A stretch of DNA of 64,000 nucleotides. It comes from Vicia villosa. Taxonomy: Eukaryota; Streptophyta; Magnoliopsida; Fabales; Fabaceae. The stretch covers positions 108,812,128 to 108,876,127 of the forward strand of contig NC_081186.1 in assembly GCF_029867415.1 (NCBI RefSeq). The letters are read 5' to 3'. The notes under the pieces were generated by a model. That model saw only the letters and a program-made list of their open reading frames with translations. It was not told the DNA's origin and did no database searches. Both the position numbers and the translations under genes were made by a program. How positions within the stretch are numbered: position 1 is the first letter of the stretch; the number at the start of each line of letters is the position of its first letter. Shown here one piece after another: positions 46,817 to 58,690 of the stretch.

Positions 46817-48060
46817 ATGGACCGTAGCTGGATGAAAGCTGATAGATTAGGTCTGGTGTATGAGAGAAGAGTTATTGAACTCCTTGAATATGCCGAACAA
46901 AATCTTCCCAACAAAAATGCATTATGTTACTGTCCTTGTGTTATATGCAGGAATATTAAAAAAATCAAAGAAAGAAATATTCTATCACCTATGATGTGAT
47001 GGATTTTTTCAAAATTATACAATATGGACGTGGCGTAGTGAAGTAGATAAAAAACAAACTGCAACTTCACAAAGACATGAAATTGATGAAGATATGGATG
47101 ATCGACCAGAAGATATGATTCGCGATATTGGAGAATCTTATTTTAGAAAATCCTATATTTATGAGACTCTATGTAGTAATAAGGATGCACCATTATGTAA
47201 GGGGTGCACAAGTTTTACACGATTGTCTGCGGTATTAAAATTGTTTAATTTTAAGGAAAAAAGTGGGTGGACGGATAAAAGCTTCTCATCATTGCTTGAT
47301 TTGCTGAAACAAATGTTACCAGAAGATAACAATTTGCATACCATATTTGCGAGGCCAAGAAGATATTGTGTCCTATGGGTTTGGAGTATATCAAAATACA
47401 TGCATGCTAGAATGGTTGCATATTACACATGAAAGAGTATGAAAAATTAGATCAATGTCCAGAATGGTGAGTCTCCCTACAAGAAGAAGGACACCAGTGG
47501 TGATGACTATGACGATGTTAGCAAGAAGTGTTCTCCTGCTAAAGTATTATGGTACATTCTAATAATACCAAGATTCAAGATATTGTTGCTAATGAGAATA
47601 ACATAAAGAATATTAAATGGCATGGAGATGAAAGGAAATGTGATGGAAAATAATTCATGCAACTGGTTCTATGCTATAGAAGAAAATTGATTTGTTGTTT
47701 CCAGATTTTTGCCTTTAGCCAAGAAACCTTAGGCTTGGGTTTGACACAAATGGAATGAACCCCTATGGTACTCTGAGTACTAACCTTACTTTGTGGCATA
47801 TGTTCTTCTTAAATTTTACAACTTATCTATTTGGTTGTGTATGAAGCGCAAATATATGTTTTTATCTATGATGATTTCGGCACCAAGACAACATGGAAAC
47901 GACATTGAAGATTTAAGACTTCTGTAGAAGGAAAGCGTTGACGTTGATGATGCGTACTCAGGTGAAAAGTTTAAGATGTGTTCCATGTTATTTTGCACAA
48001 TCAATGCCTTTCCTGAATATGATAATTTGACTGGATACAATATCAAGGGACATAAAGCAT

Positions 48061-48094
<34 letters not shown>

Positions 48095-48387
48095 AACCTG
48101 GGGTGAAGTTTATAAACGACAAGAACATGTTATTGTTGTCTTTGGAAAGAATTATAAAAGGGCCCATTGAGAGAAATATATGTAAAAAGAGTTCGGTGTT
48201 CTTTGATCTTCCATATTGGTCAAGCCTCAATGTAAGACATTGTCTTGATGTGATGCATGTGGAGAAAAATTTGTGTGATAGTTTGATTGAAACACTTCAA
48301 AACATTCATGAAAAGCCTAAAGATAGTAAAAATTCTCATCTAGATAAGGTGACGGGGTATATGACAACAATTAGGAAAAACATTTGA
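46817..48387 (+). pseudogene. CACTA transposase, second copy, internally deleted
   Basis: ATG 46817 gives 'MDRSWMKADRLGLVYE' and a 60-residue frame to 46999, including the 'CYCPCVICRN' Cys motif of the transposase-associated domain. Next is 47094-47432 ('MIRDIGES', 'GCTSFTRLSAVLKLFNFK'). Scattered fragments then run through 47450-48060. A final piece at 48103-48387 has 'FFDLPYWSSLNVRHCLDVMHVEKNL', the Transposase_21 segment. The C-terminal region present in the 34184-38904 copy (including DUF4216) is missing: the sequence goes directly to the shared 3' untranslated part. Several stops and a TA microsatellite interrupt it. Confidence 0.8.
48062..48090. repeat. (AT)n microsatellite
   Basis: About 28 bases of AT, inserted in the broken transposase. 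Confidence 0.9.
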
Positions 48388-49028
48388 GTAAATATTTTTT
48401 ATTGTTTAATGATAATTTATTGTATGTTATAACTTCTAAGGTTATATAGAATAAAAATAATTATTAGAAATTATAGGTGTTTAAATTCAAGACACCAAAA
48501 GACAAGATACAATTTTCATGTTGTAGATATTATTTGATGTAATGTTGTGTAAATCGTAAGTTGTTTTGTGTCATTTTGGTTTTGATGTAATACAATTTTT
48601 TATTCTTAATAGTTGCCAACTAGCCATTGGCGTGGTTCACAAATGGTTTGTGTTGTTGTTTCTGGTCTATTCATGATTCACAAAAATACAGGTTAAAGAA
48701 ATGTGAATTCTGTAAAATAAAATAAAAACAAATTACTTCACTTCACCTTTATTGGTTCTTTCAACCATGATTATATGTAGCACGCTATCTAGATTAATAA
48801 ACGCCAAAATAGCATTGCTGAGTAACAAACCTAGGACCTTTTAATTTTTCACTACGGTTGTTTATTATAACCTTAGTGATATGTAGCACGTTTTCCAATT
48901 TATTACCACGGCCAATAGCCCACGGTGGTAAGTAGCCTACTTACTACCCCACCTTAGTTTACCACGAACCATCAACCACGGTTATATGCCTGTTTCAACC
49001 ATTGTGAAGTGTATATTCTGTAGTAATG
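48388..49028 (+). mobile_element. 3' part and right end of second CACTA copy
   Basis: Shares TTATAGGTGTTTAAATTC and further segments with the 3' end of the first CACTA. It carries subterminal CCACGGTT / AACCATTGTGA motifs and ends at 49028, where the minus strand reads CATTACTACAGAATATAC, one terminal base changed from CACTACTACAAAATATAC. The three bases after it are TTA; a matching left end could not be found. Confidence 0.65.
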
Positions 49029-49507
49029 TTAGTGCCTATGTAAAGCGATAATTTCTCCTTCTTCAAGCCAAACTGGTGTACATGATATTTCATGAGCTTC
49101 CTCCATCAACGATGATCCTTGACACATCAAAATGGGTCCAATATTCCACTACAACGAATAAAATTTTTTATGACGAAGCTTTCATCTCTAATATGCTAAA
49201 AACCAAAAGGATATGTCTTGGGAGCGCAATGTTTTATTTTTTTAATAAGATAAACAACATGTTATATCGGTGTTATACAAAACCAATGTAGCACAACTAT
49301 AAGTTAATGACATTATTTATCCATAGAAAATTAATAAACCTGTTATCTCAGTTTTTTAGAGAACCGAGATGATATAGCTATTAGAACCTCGCTTCGAATC
49401 CCCGATTCGGCATTTAAAACTTTGTTATCGATATACAAGAATAGGCAATAATAGAAAAAAAGAAATATTTCATTGATAGTAATAAAAAAACACAAAAAAG
49501 AAAACTA

Positions 49508-50274
49508 CTAAAAAAATTCAAACTTCTCAGTCCACTTAACTTCAACATTACCCCTAACTATCCCTAACTTATGGAAAGGTTCAGAAAGAACTCTTCCATA
49601 AGGAATTAGGAAAGCCGTTTCCTCCAGAGAATTATTTATCATTTCCTTCAAGAAGTTGAAAATGGTAACAGGAAGATTAACTCTCATGTTGTAGATGAGG
49701 AATAACAAGAGATGCTTGTATACCAAGTAAGTGTTTCCAGGTCTTTCTCTCTTGGGCGGAGATTTGCCACTAGAAGTTGAAACCAAAATTTTGTAATAGG
49801 GAGTAGAGAATTAGGACTGGAGAGGCTATTTATTTTAGCATAAATTCAGTGAAGTTGGATTGAGTATACATTGTTATTTTTATAGTGTTCAACACAACTA
49901 CCTGTCTCTTTACAGTTAATTGTCATAGCAATCAATGATGGAATAATGAAGAAATGAGAGTCATTGATATAGAACTGGATGACTTCATCATGGCCAGTTG
50001 GCACAACGGAGGAATTCATCCAGAACTCTTTAACGAGATTGGTGTATATGAGGCCATGAAGAATTTGAAATTAACCATTTAACCTTTGTTTGTTAACAGC
50101 TTTCCTATGTTCAAAACGATCGAAACATTGAAATCTACATATATACTTTTCATTGATAATGAACAACAAATTTTCACCCTTTTTTAAAACAATAGGAATC
50201 TGAAACAAGAAACAGAGAGTTGGTAATGAGACGTGGAAAATAGGAAAAGATTTTGAAACAATGTTTAAGATCAC
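49508..50274 (-). pseudogene. Putative plant transposon protein fragment
   Basis: Reading leftward: 'CFDRFEHRKAVNKQ', then 'LIYTNLVKEFWMNSSV', 'DEVIQFYINDSHFF', 'KRERPGNTYLVYKHLLLFLIYN', 'VTIFNFLKEMI' and 'IPYGRVLSE'. This order resembles the domain annotated in legumes and other plants as 'putative plant transposon protein' (PF20167, from memory). The frame changes at least twice and an in-frame stop follows 'KQRLNG'. The last 92-residue frame (49786-49508) is open and ends with TAG or similar. It was probably captured by the CACTA element. Confidence 0.5.
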
Positions 50275-50369
50275 AACGAGACGTTTACGTAGCTCAAAAG
50301 CCTCCTTGATAATCCAAAAGAGACATTACGACTGACCATATGTGTGCCACGTCGGTTTTCTATTCTCTC

Positions 50370-50590
50370 TTTTAAATGTATTTTTTATTTGTAAATAAAT
50401 GTTCAAACCCGTCGATTTTACAAAAAAAAAAAATAGAGGGAACATTGGAACCACTTTTTAATTGTATTTTTTATTTGTAAATAATATAAATGTTCTAACC
50501 CGTTAGTTTTCCAAAAAACCGAGGGAACATTAGAACCTCTATTTTAATTGTATTTTTAATTTGTAAATAAATGTTCTAACCTGTCCATAA
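50370..50590. repeat. Triple tandem repeat inside CACTA
   Basis: Three units of about 80-100 bases: TTTGTAAATAA(T), TGTTC(T/A)AACCCGT, a poly(A)-linked segment and GAGGGAACATT(G/A)GAACC. The third unit is partial. Confidence 0.8.
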
Positions 50591-51399
50591 TCAAATCCTT
50601 TCCGTCCATTTCGTGACCACCAACGCTCAAGACATTACTATTAGTGATCTGCGTGAAACAAAAATAACTTCCATTATAAAAGCATTATGAAACATCATAA
50701 AGCCCTTGAAATTATCTTCCACTTTAAGATTTGCAACATCATTTTATTTATTTATCTAACATTTTTTTGTTTCCCAGAATATTATGCTCCCATCATTTTC
50801 TATTCCCCAGAATATCAAAGATTTGAAGATCAAATATCATGAAGAGTTTAAGGTTTGCAAGAGTGTTTGCCATGAATAGTTCTATACGATGGATTGTTAG
50901 AGCAAAAGATTATTTGGGTATAAGGTTTGTGTCCTTATTTGAGCAAAAAATTATTTAATTGTCTAACCCTTTTCTTGTTCATATCATAAACAAATGCAAG
51001 CAAAATTCATAGAGAATACCCTTTTTTTTTGTTTGGAGAATATCAAATCTTCATGGACAATCAATTTTTTATTCTGGGTAAACACTGTAGTTTGTAAACA
51101 AATTATTTTATTAATGTTCTGTGAAAACACTGTAACGAGATTTATTAAGAAAAAACTAATGACCCTTTGGTTTTTAAAATAGACCGAGATGAAAAAGGCG
51201 TTAACATTTGTAAATAATAAAAGTGCAGAAGTCGGGGTTCGAACCCATGCCAAAATCAACCCTTTACCTCGGTGTTTTAAAAACTGAGGTGTTAAGTAAT
51301 TACTTTTCAATACGCCATTCGTTACCTCGATTTGTTTCTCGAGGTAAGATGCATTTCGTGTCTGACGTTAGAATCACCTTTTGTGGTAGTGTTCATACA

Positions 51400-52240
51400 A
51401 ATCACTAAAGGTAATATTTCGTTGGGAATGTCTAATACTTTTCACTACCTTTTGAACCCTAGGATGAGTCATTCATGTTTCTCTCCTAATGATGGTTCTC
51501 TCATCCAATATACTACCATTAATTATATAATCTTCCTCTTCCTCTTCCATGTCCCTTTAGACCACATCTTTGGATGCGAGAACCCTTTAGTGATAGAAGT
51601 AAGGGAATGATAGCCCTATGTATGGGGGATTGGAAATGTTGTTTTCCCTCCTATTTGCTTCTTCTTTGATGTTATCTTTGTCTTTGGTAGTACCTATTAC
51701 GGCCAAAGTCACCTTGTTTGGTAGTGTATCACCTCTTCGGGGAGAGCGTTTTCTTCATGAGAATTCACTTCATCTTATAGACCTCCTATAAGAATCCTAA
51801 GGTCTCTTATAGGCTTCTTTTTATGCCTCATCCTTGGTGTATCCTTTAGATGAAAGTATTCATCCGTGTTGTTCCCATGAATCTTGTGGAACCTGCAAAA
51901 TTTTGATTTTTAATTCCGTGTCGATTCTTTCTTTGGGGAAAGGGGTACTTCACCCCGAGCTCCTTAAACTCGGTGTTTACGCATTCATGTAAAATTGTTT
52001 CTATTAAAGTGTTCAGTGGAGTGTATTAAGTAAACCTAATATGTTGTACCTTGTGTCTTTCTATGACTTTGTCCTCACAACTCATGTTGTTCATTTGCTT
52101 TCCATTTCTAGAATTTTTTAAAGTCTTATTTATTTTAACATCTCCATTAGGTAGCATCTCCTTGTAATTGATGTATGATTGCGCTCGAGTGAAGAAGTCA
52201 TTGATGCTCTCTATTCTCTCCAAATCGAGTTTTATAAAAG
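51400..52240 (-). pseudogene. Ty3/gypsy gag remnant
   Basis: The minus-strand frame 52223-52026 has 'INDFFTRAQSYINYKE', the C-terminal part of a plant gypsy gag. Further left come 'TPLNTLIETIL' and 'FCRFHKIHGNNTDEYFHLKD', the conserved His/Cys segment of Tat/Athila-type gag proteins. Frame changes and stops are frequent and no protease is readable. No LTRs were found around it. The CACTA element at 49147-51391 may have cut its 3' side. Confidence 0.65.
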
Positions 52241-53304
52241 TTTATCATAAAAAAAATGAAGTTTTATAAAAGTTTTAATTGAAAACCTAAAAAATATTAT
52301 CATACAAAATCTTATAAATTCTCAATCCAATATCATCGATCTTTCCTTCTCAACCAACTTGTCTCTCTCCTTTTAGGGCGAATGTGTTTTAATTGGAACA
52401 TAACTTAGAATTAAACTTTCAACTAAAATCCTCAAATATAAAACTTACAAATAAACTTTCAACTAGAACCCTCAAATGTAAATCATATCGTCAAGTTTGA
52501 CTTGATTCTAGTAGTTCATTATCATAACTTTTTGTGATTAGATATCTATATTTTACTAAAAATATAAATATTCAAACATAAATTTAATAATCAGGCCAAA
52601 CACAATATTCTTTGCTAAATATCCATTTAGTCAGAAAGAATATTTGAATATATGATATTTAAACTTATCAAATCTACTACTCTTGTGATGTTTGATTTCA
52701 TGAAACTGTTTTTGCATATTATGATCATCTTCAACCTTTTAACAATGCAATTAGTATTCACATTAATATTTCAATTTAAGATGATGAATTGGTTGACTCC
52801 TCCACCTAATGTTACTCATGAAAATAATCTAGTTGATAATTCAAAATTCACAATTTCATCATTATATTGTGACCATTATTTCCATTTCTAATTCTTAGGA
52901 TGATACCTCATTCAATCCACCATCCTTGTTAAAAAATGGTTGTAAGTTGATTTACAAAATCATTGAATATCATAACCAAAATCTTATTCTTAAGCCATTA
53001 AATCAGCTGAATAGTTTGAATCTATGGCCAATGAAATTCAAGCTCTTGAATCAAACAATAAGCTTATTGGTCGACTCCCTGAAAACAAATAAACGATGGT
53101 TTTTTTTAACAGAACAAAAAAAGAAGTATTCAATATATAATACTATGTGCTTCATATATGACATAAGTATTTCATGTGACTTTATTTCAAATTTTGCAAT
53201 AAGTTTTTGAAATGCTCAAAGAGTATTGTATGAAATGTGAAGGTTACATAACTATATCATGTGAATAAATCTCTTGTCTTCAATTCTTTTCTTTATGTCA
53301 GTTA
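52241..53304. other. AT-rich intergenic stretch
   Basis: No gene or element recognised. Confidence 0.5.
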
Positions 53305-53312
53305 ATTAGAAT

Positions 53313-53488
53313 TAAGGCCGACAATGAACCAAATCAATCTGAAAATAATTTAAAATTTGATCCGACAAATAAATCGTTAAATAAAATTCATGAAGCAAAT
53401 GAGTTGAATATGAGAAAAATCTAAATTTACTAATTAAATGAGTAGAATTTGAACTATGAATTGTTCAAATTGTTTTATAAATCAACTC

Positions 53489-53538
<50 letters not shown>

Positions 53539-54018
53539 AGGGTTATATTGATTCCAATAATAGATTTAAAAATTTACTCGAAATCTCATTCTTCTATATT
53601 CTTTTAATTTAATGGTTCAAATTGATCATATATATTCTCAACTTAACAAAATATTTTTCAAAATAATTATACATCTAAATGAGCTTCATATAAAAAAAAC
53701 TATATATAGTGATTAAATATTAAACATCTATATTAAATAAAATAATTAGATCTAATTTATATATAGTGGTTTATGATAATATTTGTACAAATTATTCTAA
53801 TTAAAAAAATGATTTTTAAATCCGTGATTCAACTAAATTGAACCTAACGAATTGAATCTAGCGAGTTGAACTCAATTTATCTCAACCTAAAACAAATCGA
53901 GTTTGAACTTAAAAAATAGCTCTCGTAGAACTCAACTCGAGTTTTGAACGAGACAATTCTTATCGAATTGAGTCAAACTATGATGAGTTTGACTCGACTA
54001 GAGTCATTTCCAACCCTA
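53313..54018. mobile_element. hAT-like MITE, 706 bp
   Basis: Ends are TAAGGCCGACAATGA (left) and TAGGGTTGGAAATGA (minus strand, right). The 8-bp flanks ATTAGAAT (53305-53312) and ATAAGACT (54019-54026) match at six of eight bases. GAGTTTGA / CAACTCGAG-type motifs repeat subterminally. An (AT)n run (53495-53534) sits inside. No ORF. Confidence 0.65.
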
Positions 54019-54247
54019 ATAAGACTAATTCTTTTAGATTTACTACACCAATATACACTATCATTTAATTTTTCTATTAGTATATTACCTAAGTTATTGA
54101 ATTATTTTAATAAATAAAATAAATGTAAAACTTGCTTATAAAAAGTCTTAGTTAGCTGACCTAAAGTAGAAAATTATCAATAAAAAATATTGTAACAAAA
54201 ATTAAATTATCAATTTAACACTATTGATTTCTTATAAACAGAAATAG

Positions 54248-54450
54248 GATAAAACTTAGTTACAATTTTTTAGGTGTGGTTCTTACTATTTTTCAATAAA
54301 GTTGTGACAAGTGTATAATTTCCTGTGTTACACGTATGCTAATTTCTCCTATTTTCACTCACTAAATCATATTTAAGTATATTGGTCATATTTTTATTGA
54401 AAAATAGTAAGAACCACACCTAAAGAATTGTACTTAAGTTTTGTCCGTTG
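54248..54450. mobile_element. Short MITE with 55-bp inverted repeats
   Basis: GATAAAACTTAG(T/G)TACAATT...GGTGTGGTTCTTACTATTTTTCAAT on the left and its complement ending TTAAGTTTTGTCC on the right. The core is about 90 bp and AT-rich. A second, half copy follows at 54457. Confidence 0.75.
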
Positions 54451-54456
54451 AAAAGG

Positions 54457-54545
54457 ATAAAACTTAGGTACAATTCTTTAGGTGTGGTTCTTACTATTTT
54501 CCAATAAAATTATGACAAGTATATAATTTCCTGTTACACGTATGC
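54457..54545. mobile_element. Half copy of the same MITE
   Basis: GGATAAAACTTAGGTACAATTCTTT, then GGTGTGGTTCTTAC and GACAAGTATATAATTTCCTG, matching the left half and core of the preceding MITE. The right inverted repeat is absent. Confidence 0.75.
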
Positions 54546-54807
54546 TAAATTATAATAATCAGATTCTCACAATATGAATTACATAATTTAACAATAAAGA
54601 TAACATGTGTTCTAACATTAGATATAAATTAAAAAAATTGAAGTTCCTTATTTAAAAGAGTTTGTATATACATTTTTAACAAGTGTCTTTAGCGGTCTAT
54701 TTTGAATTTTCCTTAAATTAAATAAAAATGTTAACCATTAAATTAAATTAAATTTAAAAGCTATGATATGATTTAAAATAAGTTAAAAATATTTATTCTT
54801 GTAATAA

Positions 54808-54810
<3 letters not shown>

Positions 54811-54872
<62 letters not shown>
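54811..54872. repeat. (AT)n microsatellite
   Basis: About 60 bases of AT. Confidence 0.95.
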
Positions 54873-54875
<3 letters not shown>

Positions 54876-56801
54876 ATTTGTATTTGAGTGAACACATTTG
54901 TATGTTTTCTTGTTTATAACTGAGAACAGTATTACCTAGTTTTCTTACCCATAGATTTTCTCCATATGGGAGATTATCATATGTAAGACACTAATTTAAA
55001 CAGATGTTAATGTGTTAAATTTGAACCTTAAATCACTCTAGTGTGAAAGACTATACACATGTTAGACTTAATCTGATCTACTAATTCTTGTGCATCAACT
55101 AACTTATTAGAGAAAATAACATCATTTCCCAATTTTCTAAGTCACTATATGACCGAATGTCTGACCAAATCCAAGCATTATTTTAGATGAGGGTCACCTA
55201 ATAAGGAAGAAAAAAAAAATCAAAACTAAGTCAAGCAAATTAGAAAAATGAGGTTGTAAAACAAAGTACCAAATCTAAGACATGAAAATAAACCAAGAAC
55301 AAGTGGTATTTCCTAATTATATGTATCAACATAGTATTCCTTAACTTTTACTTGTTTTGCAGTTTTTTTAACAGGTTTTTCAGTTAATTTAAATGCTAAA
55401 TTAAATGCACATAATAAATTTTCAATTAATATAATCAGAAAAAAAAAAAGGCCCATATATCCAGAAAAATTATTTACCTTGGTTAAAATATTTCTATAAT
55501 TTTACTGAAATGACAACCTCAAATCTTTCAATATATGGTCCCATCTTGATGCTTCTTTTAATTTTTCCCTTCTGCATAAAATACCCATAAGTAAAAAAAC
55601 AATTATTCCTGAACAAATGAAAAATAAATAAAATACAAACAATTAACATTAGCAATAATAGCATTATATAACTTATACAATTAACAATTTTTTTCATCTT
55701 TAATATATACAAAAAAATGAAGAGAAAAAAAAATTTAAAAATCTTACTTCATTTATTTTCATCTTTAATTTACATATATTCATAATTATTTCCCTACCTT
55801 ATAAATTTTCAAATTCCAAGCATTTGAATCTAAGACATGCAAACCACATCCCAAAAAAACAAACTTCAATTTCCAGTCTTTTTCAGTGTATTTATTTTCC
55901 ATCAGACATAAGTGTTCATCAAAGTCTTTGGATTTATGCACATAGAAAAATTGACTTTACCAAAGGATCAAAGATACACTCTTATTATTTTATTTTACCA
56001 CCAAATAAAAAAAAGCACCACATTCAATTCTGTGTATACATCAAAAAACAAAAATCCTGCTCCTATGTTTATGTCTTGTCTAACCTTATAATACTGTTTA
56101 TCTTACTGTCCTACATCTATGTTGCTTTTGTTTTCTACATTGTCACAACTATATAACACCATAACATTCTGTTTGATATCTCCTTTTTATGCTATGGAAC
56201 AGTATATTTTTTCTTCTTTTGCATTCAATATGAGTCAATAATATTCAAACATCAATGTTTTTTTTTTATCAAGATGAACAGTGTTATTTTTGACATGTTA
56301 TGTAAACCTAGAGACAAGGAACATCAATGTTTTGTTTGATTTCATACACCTTGTGAATTGAATGTCAAATTTGTCTTTTAATTAGATTAGTAGTGTATGT
56401 ATATGTATTGGAGAGTATCAAATTGTTTATATTCTTATTATAGAAATAAACATTTTATGTCTTATATTTATTGATATGTTTCAGATAAAAAACAAAACTG
56501 AGAAACTCTATATATGAATATTGATATTCACCTTGATTGTCTAAGGAAAGTTCCTTGATTGAATGTCCAAAAATGTATCAGCTGGAATTATTGCAATGAC
56601 TGTGACAAATAGGAAAAGAAGAAATAAAAATTGTTAGTATCATAGTAGTTGATTTTCAACTTTCAACAGTAAGAAAGACTGTTATGAAGAGTAATTAAGT
56701 ATTAAACATAGCAATATCACATGCATGAGGAATCTTTAATTTATATAATTTGGATTGTTTGCAATGTTGAATTAACATCGCCACGCATTCATATAGTCAA
56801 C
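54873..56801. other. AT-rich stretch, no supported gene
   Basis: The only frame of note is on the minus strand, 55494-55712: a short peptide with a hydrophobic segment. It has no resemblance I can name and no clear promoter. Otherwise nothing is seen. Confidence 0.5.
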
Positions 56802-57311
56802 ATGGTCTTAAATTGTGGACTACAACATGCAACCGCAATATTACAGTTGCGGTAGTGTCTGCTTCCGTATTATGCTGAAATTGCGGTGTGATTGTAAATC
56901 ACACTAAATACTATATCATAATACCACAGCAATCGGATCATAAGAACACAACAACAGCCACATCAGTTCGTATCGAATCCTATCGGGCCACAACAAATAA
57001 TGTATTGCGTGGAAAAATTATTTGATCTACCTTTCTTCTTATTTATATATCAAAGATTTAAAGTGTGTTTGAAAAGGATTAGATATATTCAAATCTATGG
57101 AGAATCAATATTGAGATATATCTAAAAGTTGTGAGAGAAAATAGAAGACATGTGAAATATAAAATAAATAAAAAAATATAATATTTTATGTTCATAAATT
57201 ATAAATTCAACTGCAATGACCGCAATCTGAATCACAACTATCCTAATAACTACAACTGTAATAGCAACACCAATAACAACATATGTAGCCACAATCACAA
57301 TTTAAAACCAT
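56802..57311. mobile_element. MITE with ATGGTTTTAAATTGTG ends
   Basis: The left end is ATGGTCTTAAATTGTGG and the right end on the minus strand is ATGGTTTTAAATTGTGATTGTGG. Subterminal CCGCAAT/ATTGCGGT and CAACTG motifs occur in both orientations. About 510 bp, no ORF. The target duplication is unclear. Confidence 0.6.
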
Positions 57312-58690
57312 GGTCTGTAAATTTGTGATGGTGGTTGAATCATAATCATATGGTCCTGATTTCAAATGAGCATCGAAATATGAATTATCTTATCTCAATT
57401 TGATATTCATCAATGTGCTGACGCGAGTGCAAGAGAAATTTTTAAATTGAATATAATCGTCTCAAATTAATAAATCTAGACATTCATGCCATACTGATCA
57501 GTGGTGGTTGAATCTAGATCAGACCAATAATATTTCAAGTTAGTCATCAATGTGCTAACTTTGTAAATATATGAATAATTCTTTAACGAAATTTTTATTG
57601 TCTATAGTCAATAATTTCATATATTCACACCGGCCACCATCAATTATTGTTTGGTCTAGATCAGAGAATTTATATTTCAAATTAAAAGAAAAACAAAATC
57701 AAAATTTACATTAAAATTTAAATTTAAGTAGTTTGATCTCGATTCAACTCTCGTTAATGTGTTGACTAAGTGAGTACACCGTAAAGAGAACTAAATAAAT
57801 AATAAAAAAATCGAAATAGTCTAGAAGATATACATCAACTATATATATTAAAGAAAATAGTCATTTAATAAGAACAATATAGCAAAGAAAAAGCAAAAAT
57901 TTGACATACCTAAAACATGTGTGAGTGAACAGTGTAAAACCAAACAAAGAAGGTGGCTGCTAGGTTCACAAGAGAAGTCAAGAAAACACATCAACAAAGG
58001 AAACCAAGCAATAAACAGTAAAAATTGATTATTTCTGTATATCATCAACATATAGAAAAAATCCATATAGCAAAATTAAATGAATGAACAAGAGATGAAA
58101 AAAGAAATTACCCTTTTACAGCTGTACAACTCTTCTGAAGTCTATCTGCAAAGCTAAAATGTCTAAGGCAGCAGAGAGAGGCAGCAGAATAGTAGCAGTG
58201 TTATGAACCACATCAACCCAACAAGGCTAACAGAAACATTAGAGGAAAGAAGAAAAAGCAACAATATTTTCTGTGAATCATTAAATGCAGAAAACGGAAT
58301 GAGAGAGAGATCAATTTCAAATGGAGACAAAAACTTCATTTAGTTCTAGTACTCTCTAAGAAGATCATCAAAAAATAATAATAATAATATTAAATATTTT
58401 TATATTCTATTTTTTTTTCTTATACACAAATTTGACTAAGCTCTAAATCTAATTCATTTCCATCTATTTCATTTTCCTCCTTTAGGAATTCTGAAATTAT
58501 GGATCTTATCTTGGTTAAACTCATTCATATATTCTAAAAAAGTGTACTAAAACTTCAAATGATCATAATCAAAAGAGAATGTATTATAATATAATATAAG
58601 AAAAATGCTGAAATATATATATTGTAACAAACTCTTCATTATTTTTTTTTTTGCTTCTTTTTTTTTTTTTTTTTGGTTTTTTTCATTTCA
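57312..58690 (-). other. 3' flank of the B3 gene; possible spliced transcript
   Basis: Between 57906 and 58330 the minus strand has a CT-rich start (GATCTCTCTCTCATTCCG, near 58310), an AAAAGG|GTAATT donor-like site near 58108, an AACCTAGCAG acceptor-like site near 57950 and a TTTTAG|GTATGTC donor-like site near 57908. This could be a short spliced transcript, or an alternative 3' part of the B3 gene, with no conserved protein. Elsewhere AT-rich; a long T/A run lies right after the B3 stop codon. Confidence 0.25.

Larger units (their letters stand above)
49147..51391. mobile_element. CACTA element with captured gene fragment
   Basis: The left end is CACTACAACGAATAAAA; the right end on the minus strand is CACTACCACAAAAGGTG. 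The target duplication TTC flanks it (49144-49146 and 51392-51394). Subterminal CTCGGTTTTTTAGAGAACCGAG-like and ACCTCGA/TCGAGGTAA motifs lie near both ends. It has no CACTA transposase. Instead it holds a minus-strand fragment of another transposon-type protein (49508-50274) and a triple tandem repeat (50370-50590). Confidence 0.75.

Noticed and set aside
55494..55712. Small hydrophobic peptide frame, minus strand
   Set aside because: No cysteine pattern of secreted plant peptides, no clear promoter; likely chance in AT-rich DNA.
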